DNA from: an uncultured Treponema sp.
Lineage (GTDB): Bacteria; Spirochaetota; Spirochaetia; Treponematales; Treponemataceae
Length of the DNA stretch: 50,281 bases
Assembly: GCA_910584475.1 (NCBI GenBank)
Contig: CAJUBD010000018.1
Coordinates: forward strand, 1 to 50,281
Direction: 5' to 3'
The number at the start of each line of letters is the position of its first letter. Position 1 is the stretch's first letter. A program made the position numbers and the translations under genes. Below the pieces are notes generated by a model, which was given only the letters and a program-made list of their open reading frames with translations, did not search any database and was not told where the DNA came from. Shown in pieces: positions 7,061-15,723 of the stretch.

Positions 7061-8219
7061 ATTGAAAAAAGAAATAACTTTCATAGTCACAGATAATGTT
7101 GAAAAGCAATGTTGCGAGCCAATCGCCTTTGAAGCGGAAAATCGTGGTTATTCAGTGAAATTCACAGAGAATAAGTTCGCAAAATGTGAAATTGGCTTTT
7201 ATTGTTCTCATTGGAATTTTCCAAAGCATTCAAAGTTTTCAGTTGTTCATTTGCATGATTTGGGACAGCAGCACGGTGAATGGCCTATGATGTGGAAAAA
7301 GGAATATTGGAATATTTTTGATATTGCTTTGCTTCCAAGTAGGGAATGGGCTGATATGTGGAAAAACGCCTCTTGTTATGATTTTGTCAAGCCAAAACGA
7401 GGTGCTTTTTTTACTGGTTGGACAAAAGCCGATAGGATTTATGAAAAATGTTTCTCTGCGAATTGCGAGAAATTGATTAAAAAATATGGAATTGATTTAA
7501 ATAAAAAAACAATTTTGTATGCCCCAAGTTGGGAATGGGATAATCGTCAATTGGAAATATGTGAAAGTGTCCAAGGTTTAGATGTAAATTTGATAATTAA
7601 ACAATTTCCCGCAACTCCAGAAGTTTTTCCAGAGCAGTACAAAATTATTAATGAAGCCCATCAAAAGACTAGAGAAAAAAATTATAAAAATGTTTTTATT
7701 TTAGATTCAAAAACAAATATTTACGATGCAATAAATATTTGCGATTGTTTAGTCAGTGAAGAATCTTCAACATTATATGAAGCAATGCTTTTAGGAAAAC
7801 CTGTAATTGCTGTAAATGATTGGCTTGTGCCAGATGTAAAGCCTGCTCGGCTTCCAGATTTTCCTTATGACTTTGCGATAAAAATTCCTAAGAAAGATTT
7901 ATCTAAAACAATAGAAAGCGTTTTCAAAGATGATGAATACTTAAAAAAAATTATTGAATACAAAAAAAGAAATTTTCCTCAATTAGGACATTCCGCAAAA
8001 AATGTAATGGACATCATTGATTTTGTTGTTGAAGAAAAAAATCTTAATTCATTAAAAACAAAAATTGCAGAAAAGCCTAGCAAAAAAGTTCCAAAGAAAT
8101 TAAAAAAGGCTGTGAATGAAAGGAAATGGATTTTATTCAAATATGAATTTGCTCATAACACAAAACTTGGTAGTTTTCTTTACAAAATTCACGAAAAATT
8201 AAAATGTCGAAATCAATAA
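7050..8219 (+). CDS. CDP-glycerol glycerophosphotransferase-like protein
   Basis: The 389-residue protein is AT-rich and lysine-rich. The C-terminal half shows the TagB/TagF-like GT-B pattern: TILYAPSWEWD near residue 152, then LIIKQFP, a DAINICDCLVSEESSTLYEAMLLGKPVIAV block equivalent to the D-S-S/T-E region that binds CDP-glycerol phosphate, and late basic residues. The N-terminal half contains VVHLHDLGQQHGEWP, equivalent to the W/H-G-P motif. The position between tagD and a Wzx flippase supports a role in transferring glycerol phosphate to a lipid-linked glycan. The acceptor is unknown. Confidence 0.75.
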   Translation: MKNKLKKEITFIVTDNVEKQCCEPIAFEAENRGYSVKFTENKFAKCEIGFYCSHWNFPKHSKFSVVHLHDLGQQHGEWPMMWKKEYWNIFDIALLPSREWADMWKNASCYDFVKPKRGAFFTGWTKADRIYEKCFSANCEKLIKKYGIDLNKKTILYAPSWEWDNRQLEICESVQGLDVNLIIKQFPATPEVFPEQYKIINEAHQKTREKNYKNVFILDSKTNIYDAINICDCLVSEESSTLYEAMLLGKPVIAVNDWLVPDVKPARLPDFPYDFAIKIPKKDLSKTIESVFKDDEYLKKIIEYKKRNFPQLGHSAKNVMDIIDFVVEEKNLNSLKTKIAEKPSKKVPKKLKKAVNERKWILFKYEFAHNTKLGSFLYKIHEKLKCRNQ

Positions 8220-9655
8220 AGTTAAATACGTTTTATAAAACGGTATTGAACGTTTGCAACATAATTTTTCCTCTTTTAACGGCTCCATATATTGCGCGAG
8301 TTTTATCGGTTGATGGGTTTACAGAATGTAACCGTGTTACAAGTGTGATTTCGTGGTTTTCGCCTTTTGCAGTTTTTGGAGTTTATACTTACGGTTTAAG
8401 AACAATCAGCCAAGTGAAGAATAACAAAATTGAAGTTGAAAAGCTTTTTTCTTCTTTGTTTTTCCTAAGCGTTTTATTTTCTGCAATAACCACTATAGCT
8501 TATTTTCTATTGATTTATGCAAGTCCATTTTTTAAAGATTATATTGGTCTTTACATAATTGGCTCCAGTCAACTGCTTTTTACCTGTTTTGCAAATGACT
8601 GGATGAACGAGGCATCTGAAAATTATGGTTTTATTTTAGTAAAATCGTTTGTTTGTAAGTTGATTTATGTTCTTTCAGTTTTTTCATTTATAAAAAAAGC
8701 AAACGATGCATATTTATATATTTTATTCACTTCAATTTCTGTCATTTTGAATAACTTGCTTACTTTTGCTTTTAATAAATGGCGATTTAAATTCAGGAAA
8801 ATTGATTTGCTAAAAACTTTTAAATTGATAAAGCCGCTTTTTATAGTCTTTTTGCTTGTCAATTCAAGCATGCTTTATACGATGTTAGATCGATTTTTTT
8901 TAACATATTTTACGGATAAAATGGAACTGACTTTTTACCATATCAGCCAAGTTCTCTCTAACAGCGTTGTTCAAGTTACCTCCTCTGTGATTATGGTTTC
9001 AATTCCGCGTTTGTCGTATTTTTGGGGAAGTCAAAAGAAAGAAGCCTATTACGATTTATTGAAGAAAAGCTCCTCGCTTTTTTCTGTTTTAAGTTTTCCT
9101 TGCTGCATGGGAATGGCATTTTTATCTACAGAAATTATTTATTTGTATTCAAGTGAAAAATATTTGGCAGGAAATGTCGTTCTATTTGCTTTTTGTATTC
9201 GCTATTTAATTTCAAATTTTGATTCAATTTTTGCAAAGCAAATTTTATTGCCGACAAACAACGAAAGCTCATTAACTAAAATTTATTATACGGCAGGTGT
9301 TTATAATCTTTTAGCAAAAGGCATTTTACTTTATTTAAAAAAACTTTCTGCATTGACTTGCATCATTTCAACAGCAACGGCAGATATCTTGGTCGTAATT
9401 TTGCAGATTATAAAAATTAAAAGGAAAAATATAAAAAATGTTGTTTTCTCAAAGGATCTGATTATTCCATTTCTTGTTTCAGTTTTATTTTCTGTCGTAA
9501 TTTTTATCATTCATCAATTTTTAATCCCAGAAAATATAAAGAATGTAATTTTAATAAGTTTTTTAAGCGTAGGTATTTGTTCAATGTTATATTTCGCGGT
9601 GCTGTTTTTTACAAAAAATAAAATCCTGCTTTCTTTTATGAGGTTAAGAAAATGA
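8204..9655 (+). CDS. Polysaccharide flippase (Wzx/MATE-like, MOP superfamily)
   Basis: The 483-residue protein has about 12-14 transmembrane helices. It begins KLNTFYKTVLNVCNIIFPLL followed by TAPYIARVLSVDGF, the typical N-terminus of O-antigen flippases. LDRFFLTYFTD and the mid-protein ISQVLSNSVVQVTSSVIMVSIPRLS also match. It would move undecaprenyl-linked repeat units across the inner membrane. It overlaps its upstream neighbour by 16 bases and its downstream neighbour by 4 (ATGA), so translation is coupled. The final helices are followed directly by the CDP-glycerol transferase gene. Confidence 0.88.
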   Translation: MSKSIKLNTFYKTVLNVCNIIFPLLTAPYIARVLSVDGFTECNRVTSVISWFSPFAVFGVYTYGLRTISQVKNNKIEVEKLFSSLFFLSVLFSAITTIAYFLLIYASPFFKDYIGLYIIGSSQLLFTCFANDWMNEASENYGFILVKSFVCKLIYVLSVFSFIKKANDAYLYILFTSISVILNNLLTFAFNKWRFKFRKIDLLKTFKLIKPLFIVFLLVNSSMLYTMLDRFFLTYFTDKMELTFYHISQVLSNSVVQVTSSVIMVSIPRLSYFWGSQKKEAYYDLLKKSSSLFSVLSFPCCMGMAFLSTEIIYLYSSEKYLAGNVVLFAFCIRYLISNFDSIFAKQILLPTNNESSLTKIYYTAGVYNLLAKGILLYLKKLSALTCIISTATADILVVILQIIKIKRKNIKNVVFSKDLIIPFLVSVLFSVVIFIIHQFLIPENIKNVILISFLSVGICSMLYFAVLFFTKNKILLSFMRLRK

Positions 9656-10866
9656 ATTTCATTTTTAAAATAGTAAAAAATATCCCTGATTTGATTCTGA
9701 ATTTTCTTTTTATTCCAATCTGGCATTTTTGTGGACTTTTTAAGAGAGATAAAAATCTTTGGATTTTTGTAAGTTGGTTCGGACAAAAATATAGCGACAG
9801 CTCAAGAATTTTATTTGAATATGTTAAAAACAATTGTCCGAATATTCGAGCCGTCTGGATTTCTAGAGATAAAAAAATTGTTCAACAGCTTCGGCAAAAC
9901 GGTTTTGAGTCTTATTCTTCTAAATCTATCAAGGCATTGTTTTTAAGTTCAAGAGCGTCAAAGTTATTTTCTACGACTGGCTGTGAAATGTTTTATGGAT
10001 TTACGAAAGGAATTGAATTTTATGAATTATGGCATGGAATGCCTTTAAAAAAAATATTAAATGATGATGAATTTTCTGGAGGAACTATTAGAAAAAATAT
10101 CCTTTCAAAAATTTTATACAAGATAAATCAAAAATTTTTTGTATGGAAAACAATAACAACCTTGCCAAATTTATATACCGTTTCTGCAAGTAAATTCTTT
10201 ACACCATTTTTAAAAACTGCATTTGGATTGGATGACACGAGAATACTAGATGTTGGGCTTCCTAGAACCGATGCTCTTTTTAGTGGTAAAGAAGAAAACT
10301 TGATAAATGATATTCGAAATGAATTTCCTAATTGTAAAATAATTTTATATATGCCGACTTTCAGGACTGGAGCATGGACAAAAAAGCCTTTTGAACCATT
10401 TTGCAAGGAATTTGGATTTGATGAAATGGAATTTTCAAATTTTTTAAATCAACAAAATGTGGTTTGTGTTTACAAACCACATTTTGTTGATTTAAATTTG
10501 CTGCCAAATTCAAATCATAAAAATAGATTTATAACAATAAATGACGACGATTACACCGAACTTTATAATTTTGTTGGTCAAGTTGATATTTTAATGACGG
10601 ACTATTCTTCTATTTATTTTGATTTTATTTTGACAAGGAAACCTGTGATTTTAGCACCCTTTGATTTTGAAGAATATGTTACAACTTGCAGAAATCATTA
10701 TTTTGATTATTCAGAATTAGAAGGCGTAAGGGCAGAAAATTGGAACGAAGTTTTAAAGATAATTGAAAATGAATCTTATAAAAAAGTTCCAGAAGAGAAA
10801 ATCAAACAATTTGCAGAATTTTGTGATGGAAATTCTTGTAGGAAAATTGTGGAAAGAATGGAGTAA
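9652..10866 (+). CDS. CDP-glycerol glycerophosphotransferase family protein (TagB/TagF-like)
   Basis: The protein has 404 residues. Diagnostic blocks are YELWHGMPLKKI near residue 125, ILYMPTFRTG near 228 (family YAPTFR), VVCVYKPHFVD near 270 (family (V/I)KxHP), and ILMTDYSSIYFDFILTRKPVI near 312 (family TDYSSVxFD). Wall teichoic acid TagB and TagF use these residues to transfer glycerol phosphate from CDP-glycerol. With tagD at 6668 it strongly suggests a poly- or mono-glycerolphosphate decoration. The YKPH segment is encoded by a perfect 25-bp inverted repeat (10443-10496). Confidence 0.9.
   Translation: MNFIFKIVKNIPDLILNFLFIPIWHFCGLFKRDKNLWIFVSWFGQKYSDSSRILFEYVKNNCPNIRAVWISRDKKIVQQLRQNGFESYSSKSIKALFLSSRASKLFSTTGCEMFYGFTKGIEFYELWHGMPLKKILNDDEFSGGTIRKNILSKILYKINQKFFVWKTITTLPNLYTVSASKFFTPFLKTAFGLDDTRILDVGLPRTDALFSGKEENLINDIRNEFPNCKIILYMPTFRTGAWTKKPFEPFCKEFGFDEMEFSNFLNQQNVVCVYKPHFVDLNLLPNSNHKNRFITINDDDYTELYNFVGQVDILMTDYSSIYFDFILTRKPVILAPFDFEEYVTTCRNHYFDYSELEGVRAENWNEVLKIIENESYKKVPEEKIKQFAEFCDGNSCRKIVERME
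10443..10496. repeat. Perfect 25-bp inverted repeat inside the TagB/F-like gene
   Basis: Arms 10443-10467 and 10472-10496 are exact reverse complements around a 4-base loop (gttt). It is the longest perfect palindrome noticed in the window and lies over the conserved VVCVYKPH motif. The frame is preserved through both arms. Confidence 0.92.
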
Positions 10867-10870
10867 AAAA

Positions 10871-12017
10871 ATGAAAGTCAGAATGTTTTTCTTAATTTTA
10901 TTGTCTTTTTTGTTTTTTTCGTGCAAAACAGAAGATAGTGAAATATCAAATTTTGTGCTTGCAAAATCTTTTGAAAATGTTGAAAAGCTTTCAGCAAAAG
11001 AAAATAAACTTGTTTGCTATGTAAATGATGATTCTGGTTTTATTGAATTCAATTCAGGGAAAAAATTTCCTTTCAGAATATTACAGAAAAGACAATCGTT
11101 AGGGAAAGTATTTCTGGAAATGAAACTGAAATTCTATATATTCCTTTAAAACCTTTTCTTGTAATAACTTATGATGACTGCCCAAATACAGATTATGAAG
11201 TTTATAAAAATGTGCATAAAGCGTATTCTCCTGTAGTTCCCGCAGAGTTAGGATTGAATATTGAAAGATGTGCCCTTTCTTTTGAAGAATTGAAAGAAAT
11301 GGTAAATGATGGTTTTGAAATTGTAAATCACGGACTTTCACATAATCGATTAGAAGCCGTTTCACTTCAAAAATCAGCAAAAAAAGGTACAAATAAAATT
11401 TACGGCTGGTTTGCACATACTTTTTTGGATAATGCAGAAATTCTAATCGGAGATGAAGAATATAAAATAATTTCTCATTCAAGTGATTCCGATGGTCAAT
11501 ATTTTACTGTTGATAAACCTTTAAAAAAAGATTGTTCAGTCGGAACGAAAATTCGCTTGACAGGGAACTTTTTGGAAAATGAATTATTTGGAAAAGTTGA
11601 AGAAATTGAAAACAAATTAAATACAAAAATAAATCATTTTACATATCCTTATACCGTTTCTGATGAAAGAACTCGTTCACTTTTAAAAAATCGTTATTTT
11701 TCTTCTAGAGCATATAATGGTTGGCAATTTGACAATTCCAAAAATCTTACAAATCCCGGATTCAATTATTTTCCTTTTAACAATAAATTTACTTTAAATA
11801 GCGCTTCCTTTGACACAAATTATACAAATAGGGAAGTCGAAGAAATTCTAAAGATAGGCAGTATGGAGGGGGGGGTAATATGATAGTCTTGTTTACACAT
11901 ACATGGGATGAAAGGTTTTCTCATGAAAAAATTAAATTCATTATTGATATAGCAAAATCACTAAATATTGAAATTTCAACACGAAGCAAAATTTGGGAAT
12001 ATTATGAATTATATTAA
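10871..12017 (+). pseudogene. Polysaccharide deacetylase lipoprotein, broken by two homopolymer frameshifts
   Basis: The start ATG gives a lipoprotein signal (MKVRMFFLILLSFLFFSC). After the A6 run at 11060-11065 the coding signal moves to another frame, where FLVITYDDCPNTD (a NodB-type metal-site Asp-Asp) and EIVNHGLSHN, then FTYPYTVSDERT, identify a polysaccharide deacetylase. That frame stops at 11883 just after a G8 run (11868-11875). The natural C-terminus (LFTHTWDERFSHEKIKF and on to 12017) continues in the third frame. Both breaks need the same one-base correction. The start of the next gene (12004) overlaps the restored end, supporting 12017 as the original stop. It would trim acetyl groups from a glycan; here it is inactive, phase-off, or misassembled at homopolymers. 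Confidence 0.8.
11868..11875 (+). repeat. G8 homopolymer at the frameshift point of the deacetylase
   Basis: Eight consecutive G residues lie where the coding frame changes. Gain of one G (G9) or loss of two would join the two parts of the deacetylase in frame, so the tract could be a slippage switch. Variable poly-G tracts are known in Treponema pallidum surface-related genes. Confidence 0.75.
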
Positions 12018-13176
12018 AAGTATACAGAAATATTCGTTATATCTATTTGTCTTCTCCTCAATTTTTATATTTTCTTTTGCACCGTTTTTGGCTTTAAAGT
12101 CTTCGCTTACAAGAATTTTTTCCTATATTTTCTATTTGTTTGTCGGGCTTGGATTTTTAATGTTTACGGTTTGTGCGATTTATACAAAGAAGAAGCTCCA
12201 TAAAATTTTAGTTCTATTTTCGTTTTTGACAATATATTCTGTTTTAGGAATTCTAAAAAGCAATTTTTCGGCGTTCGTTTCATATTTTTCAAATGCTGGA
12301 ATTCCTATTATGATGGTTTTTGTTTTTTATTCAATTAAATACTTGAAGATAAAATCAAGACCTGTTTTTTCTTTTTTTTATATTTGCGTATTGGTAAATT
12401 GCTTAGTGGCTATTTTTCAAGTTTTTACATTTGATGGAGATTTTTCAAAATTATATGTGAAAGATGTTATTGGTGAAGCGACATATAATTATATTAGAAA
12501 TGGTCGATTAAGAGCGTTTGGTCTTTTGCAAAGCGCGGTAATTTTTTCAAATTATATTTCTATTTCACTGACGCTAACTTTATTCAACATAAAAAAGAGA
12601 AATTTTTTTATAACGAGAATTATTTTTATTTTGATTCAGTTTTTTTGCCTTTATTTGACAGGTTCAAGGACTCCTTTTTTGGCAATTGCTTTTGTTCTTG
12701 GAATGTTTTGTTTTTTTAATAAACACAGAAAAATTTTCCCTTTGTTTTCTATTTTTTGTATTGGATTTTTGCTTGCTTTTTTAACCTTTACCAGTGGAAT
12801 GGATTTATCGGCACTAGGACGAATTGCCCAATACACTGAAGCGTCTATGTTATTTTTACAAAATCCATTTGGCTATGGAATTGGCTATGCAAGTTATCCA
12901 AAAGGAGTGGTTTCTTACGATTGTTCAATTTTGACTATTTTATTGAATTTTGGAATACAGGGCTTTGTATTTATGTTGATTTTATATGGAAAAACTTTAA
13001 AAAAACCTGCAAAAGAAAGTTCTGATTTTATTTGCGATGGCTTAGTAATGATTCTTTTTATTTTATCAGGTTTTGCAAATATAATTCATCTTGGAATTTT
13101 ATCGTTAGTTATAATTTTTTATTATTTAAAGCTTGGAGAAAAAAGTGAAAAAGCTGTTCCTAATCGTTCTTTATAA
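12004..13176 (+). CDS. O-antigen polymerase/ligase family membrane protein
   Basis: I place the start at ATG 12004 (MNYIKSIQKYSLYLFV), overlapping the restored end of the deacetylase by 14 bases; an ATG at 11968 is in frame but adds a hydrophilic leader unlike the family. The 390-residue product has about ten hydrophobic helices, a periplasmic loop after helix 5, and the Wzy_C-type motifs YLTGSRTPFLAI and NPFGYGIGYASYP. It either polymerises repeats or ligates the glycan to its lipid anchor. An EpsG-like polymerase at 2278 could do the other job. The next gene overlaps its 3' end by 44 bases. Confidence 0.8.
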   Translation: MNYIKSIQKYSLYLFVFSSIFIFSFAPFLALKSSLTRIFSYIFYLFVGLGFLMFTVCAIYTKKKLHKILVLFSFLTIYSVLGILKSNFSAFVSYFSNAGIPIMMVFVFYSIKYLKIKSRPVFSFFYICVLVNCLVAIFQVFTFDGDFSKLYVKDVIGEATYNYIRNGRLRAFGLLQSAVIFSNYISISLTLTLFNIKKRNFFITRIIFILIQFFCLYLTGSRTPFLAIAFVLGMFCFFNKHRKIFPLFSIFCIGFLLAFLTFTSGMDLSALGRIAQYTEASMLFLQNPFGYGIGYASYPKGVVSYDCSILTILLNFGIQGFVFMLILYGKTLKKPAKESSDFICDGLVMILFILSGFANIIHLGILSLVIIFYYLKLGEKSEKAVPNRSL

Positions 13177-13927
13177 ACAAAAAATCAGCGAATCTCAAAC
13201 TTGTATTTCGCTGAAAGAAAATAATATTCAAAATTCCAGTGAAAACAAAATTGTAATTTGGGATAATTCTCCGCAAAAGATAAATTCTTTGGAAAATGCG
13301 AAGGAGTTTTTTAATTCTGAAAATATTAATTTCATTCATACTCCGCAAAATGTCAGTCTTTCAAAGATTTATAATAAGGCGATACAAGAAAATCCTGCAT
13401 TTGATTTTATCCAACTTTTTGACCAGGATTCAAAAATTGTAAAGGAAAATTACAATTCGTATTTGAATGAAGTCTTTGAGGATAATCCAAAAATAAATGT
13501 TTTCTTGCCAAAGATTTTCTCTGGTAAAAAAATGTATTCACCTGGAAAATTCTTTATAAAAGGCTGGCATTTCAAAAATATCAATTTTGGAATAAATAAA
13601 TCTCGTTTTTACACGGCAATTACAAGCGGTTTGTGTGTTCGATTGGATTTTCTAAAGAAAACAAAAATAAAGTTTAACGAAGAACTGCATCTTTATTGCA
13701 TCGACACAGATTTTATTTATCAAGTACGAAAAATTGATTGTCGCTTTTTTGTTTTTGATTTGAATTTTATTCATGATTTGTCCGAAGATAATTTGACAAA
13801 TGAAGAAAAAAAAGAAAGGCGAAAGCTTGAGATTGAAGGATTGAAAACTTTATACAAGAAACACCGTTTTTGTACTTTTTTAGTTTTATGTCAGCAACTT
13901 TTACTTAGAATTACGAAAAAACTGTAG
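13133..13927 (+). CDS. Glycosyltransferase family 2 (rhamnosyltransferase-like)
   Basis: The protein has 264 residues from ATG 13133; the in-frame GTG at 13145 is an alternative and gives VKKLFLIVLYKQ directly. The GT-A core shows VIWDNSPQ, INFIHTPQNVSLSKIYNKAI and FIQLFDQDSKI near residue 98, the D-Q-D motif of WbbL/rhamnosyltransferase-like GT2 enzymes. HLYCIDTDFIYQVRK matches the later acceptor-site segment. It likely adds one sugar to the lipid-linked repeat. The 44-base overlap with the upstream polymerase gene indicates translational coupling. Confidence 0.85.
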   Translation: MEKKVKKLFLIVLYKQKISESQTCISLKENNIQNSSENKIVIWDNSPQKINSLENAKEFFNSENINFIHTPQNVSLSKIYNKAIQENPAFDFIQLFDQDSKIVKENYNSYLNEVFEDNPKINVFLPKIFSGKKMYSPGKFFIKGWHFKNINFGINKSRFYTAITSGLCVRLDFLKKTKIKFNEELHLYCIDTDFIYQVRKIDCRFFVFDLNFIHDLSEDNLTNEEKKERRKLEIEGLKTLYKKHRFCTFLVLCQQLLLRITKKL

Positions 13928-13934
13928 GAATAAA

Positions 13935-14624
13935 ATGAAAAAGATTAATTTTTTCTTACGACAAAAATTTAAAAATATTACTGGAATTGAAATGGATAAA
14001 AAAATACCTTCGAAAGAAATATTTTTTTATTTTGTTAAGAAATGTAAAAACTTACTTAGAGGCTTCATAGTTCTAAAAAATTTTAAAACTATGATTTCAA
14101 AAAATGTAAAAATTAAGAATAAAAAACAGCTAAAAACTGATTCATTTTTAAATATTGACCATGATGTTTATTTAGATGCATTGAGTGAGAATGGTATTCA
14201 GATTGGGAAGCATGTTTCTATTGGTTGTTTTACTAGAATTGAATGCACAGGCTCGTTTTCATTTTTAGGAAAGGGTTTTAAATGTGGAAATAATTGCGGA
14301 CTTGGAACAGACTGTTTTTATGGGGCAGCAGGGGGAATAGAAATAGGAAATGATGTGATAGTTGGTAATTTTGTTTCAATGCACTCGGAAAATCATAATT
14401 ACTCAGATTTAACCAAACCTATTCGATTGCAAGGAGTGAATCATAAAGGAATAAAAATTGGAAATAACTGTTGGATTGGTGCAAAGGCAACTATTTTGGA
14501 TGGTTCTATTATCGGAGATGGATGCATTGTCGCGGCTGGTGCAGTTGTAACAGGTGTGTTTCCTGACAATGTAATAATTGGTGGAGTTCCTGCAAAAGTA
14601 ATAAAAAGGAGGATAGAACAATGA
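13935..14624 (+). CDS. Hexapeptide-repeat acyltransferase (LbH, WbbJ/MaaT type)
   Basis: The protein has 229 residues. The first 70 are lysine-rich and not conserved. The rest is a left-handed beta-helix with I-G/V hexapeptides and the typical end IKIGNNCWIGAKATILDG, then GDGCIVAAGAVVTG and NVIIGGVPAKVIK. MHSENHNYSD contains the catalytic His of xenobiotic/maltose-type O-acetyltransferases. It would O-acetylate a sugar of the surface polymer. This makes the neighbouring broken deacetylase interesting, because the two could set the acetylation level in opposite directions. The 3' end overlaps the next gene by 4 bases (ATGA). Confidence 0.88.
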   Translation: MKKINFFLRQKFKNITGIEMDKKIPSKEIFFYFVKKCKNLLRGFIVLKNFKTMISKNVKIKNKKQLKTDSFLNIDHDVYLDALSENGIQIGKHVSIGCFTRIECTGSFSFLGKGFKCGNNCGLGTDCFYGAAGGIEIGNDVIVGNFVSMHSENHNYSDLTKPIRLQGVNHKGIKIGNNCWIGAKATILDGSIIGDGCIVAAGAVVTGVFPDNVIIGGVPAKVIKRRIEQ

Positions 14625-15721
14625 GAATTCTTTTTAGCCATCTTCTCAACAATTATACGGGTTCGCCTAAAGTCTTGCGAAATTCCATACTTGCCTTTTC
14701 CAATGACAAGAATTTTGATATTACGGTTTTGACTTCACAATCCGATGGCTTTCTTTCTGGCATTAACGGAGTGAAATACAAGTCGAATGGCTATAAATGG
14801 AGTTCCCATAATTTTGGTGTCGTATTTTATTTTGTGATTTCACAAGCAGTTTCATTTTTCAAAGTGTTTTTTTCAAGAAAATACGATGTGCTTTACGCAA
14901 ATACAATTTATAATTTTGGCGCTTCTACGGCGGCGAAGTTGAAGGGTTCTAAAATTGTTTTCCATATTCACGAATCATATTTAAATCCTAATATTTTGCA
15001 AAGGATTTGTCTTTCTAATGTTTATAAAACCGCTGATAAGATAATTTGCGTTTCTCATTATCTTACTTCGACTTTGGAGAGCGATAAAATTTGCATCGTT
15101 TATAATTCGAATGCACCACAGTCAGAGACAAATAAAATGGTATCTGATGAAATTTTAGAGAATCGCTTTCAGAAAAAAATAATTATGATGCCGTGTTCGC
15201 TTAAGACATATAAAGGAATTTTGCAATTTGTGAAGTTGTCTGAACTTTTGCCAGAATTTGATTTTCAATTATTTTGTAGTGCAACGCAAGATGAAATTGA
15301 TGAATATAAAAAACAGAATGAAATTGTGCCAAGTCAAAATTTAAAAATATTTCCCAATCAAAGTGACTTGTTACCGTACTACACTCACGCATCTATCGTG
15401 ACGAATCTGTCATTGAATGATAGATTCGTGGAAACTTTTGGAATGACCTTAATTGAAGGCTTTATGTATAGCCTGCCAGTTATTGCTCCGAACTACGGTG
15501 GACCAAAAGAGATAGTAAAAGATGGGATAAATGGTTTTTTGATTGAACCTTTTGAAATTTGGGCAGTTGCGGAGAAAATTAGATTTTTGCTGTCTGACTT
15601 TGAAGTTTACAAGTCTTTTGCAAAAAATGCTTTTGAAAGCGGAAAAGAATATAACTGGGAAAGTTATGCTGAGAAAATACGAGATGTTGTTATGACAACT
15701 TGTGAGGGTATAACCAAATGA
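14621..15721 (+). CDS. Glycosyltransferase family 4
   Basis: The protein has 366 residues. It starts MRILFSHLLNNYTGSPKVL, a GT4 N-terminal glycine loop. The donor half has SLKTYKGILQFVKL near residue 190 and DRFVETFGMTLIEGFMYSLP with the E-x7-E pair, then YGGPKEIV and NGFLIEP. It is the last gene of the first + strand polysaccharide run; its stop lies only 2 bases from the stop of the convergent PIN gene, with no terminator between. An almost perfect inverted repeat (15401-15429) overlies the DRFVETFG motif. Confidence 0.9.
   Translation: MRILFSHLLNNYTGSPKVLRNSILAFSNDKNFDITVLTSQSDGFLSGINGVKYKSNGYKWSSHNFGVVFYFVISQAVSFFKVFFSRKYDVLYANTIYNFGASTAAKLKGSKIVFHIHESYLNPNILQRICLSNVYKTADKIICVSHYLTSTLESDKICIVYNSNAPQSETNKMVSDEILENRFQKKIIMMPCSLKTYKGILQFVKLSELLPEFDFQLFCSATQDEIDEYKKQNEIVPSQNLKIFPNQSDLLPYYTHASIVTNLSLNDRFVETFGMTLIEGFMYSLPVIAPNYGGPKEIVKDGINGFLIEPFEIWAVAEKIRFLLSDFEVYKSFAKNAFESGKEYNWESYAEKIRDVVMTTCEGITK
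15401..15429. repeat. Near-perfect 13-bp inverted repeat in the GT4 gene
   Basis: Arms 15401-15413 and 15417-15429 match at 12 of 13 positions, and the odd pair would be G-U in RNA. It lies within sequence encoding the conserved SLNDRFVETFG region, like the other intragenic palindromes of this locus. Confidence 0.75.
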
Positions 15722-15723
15722 CT

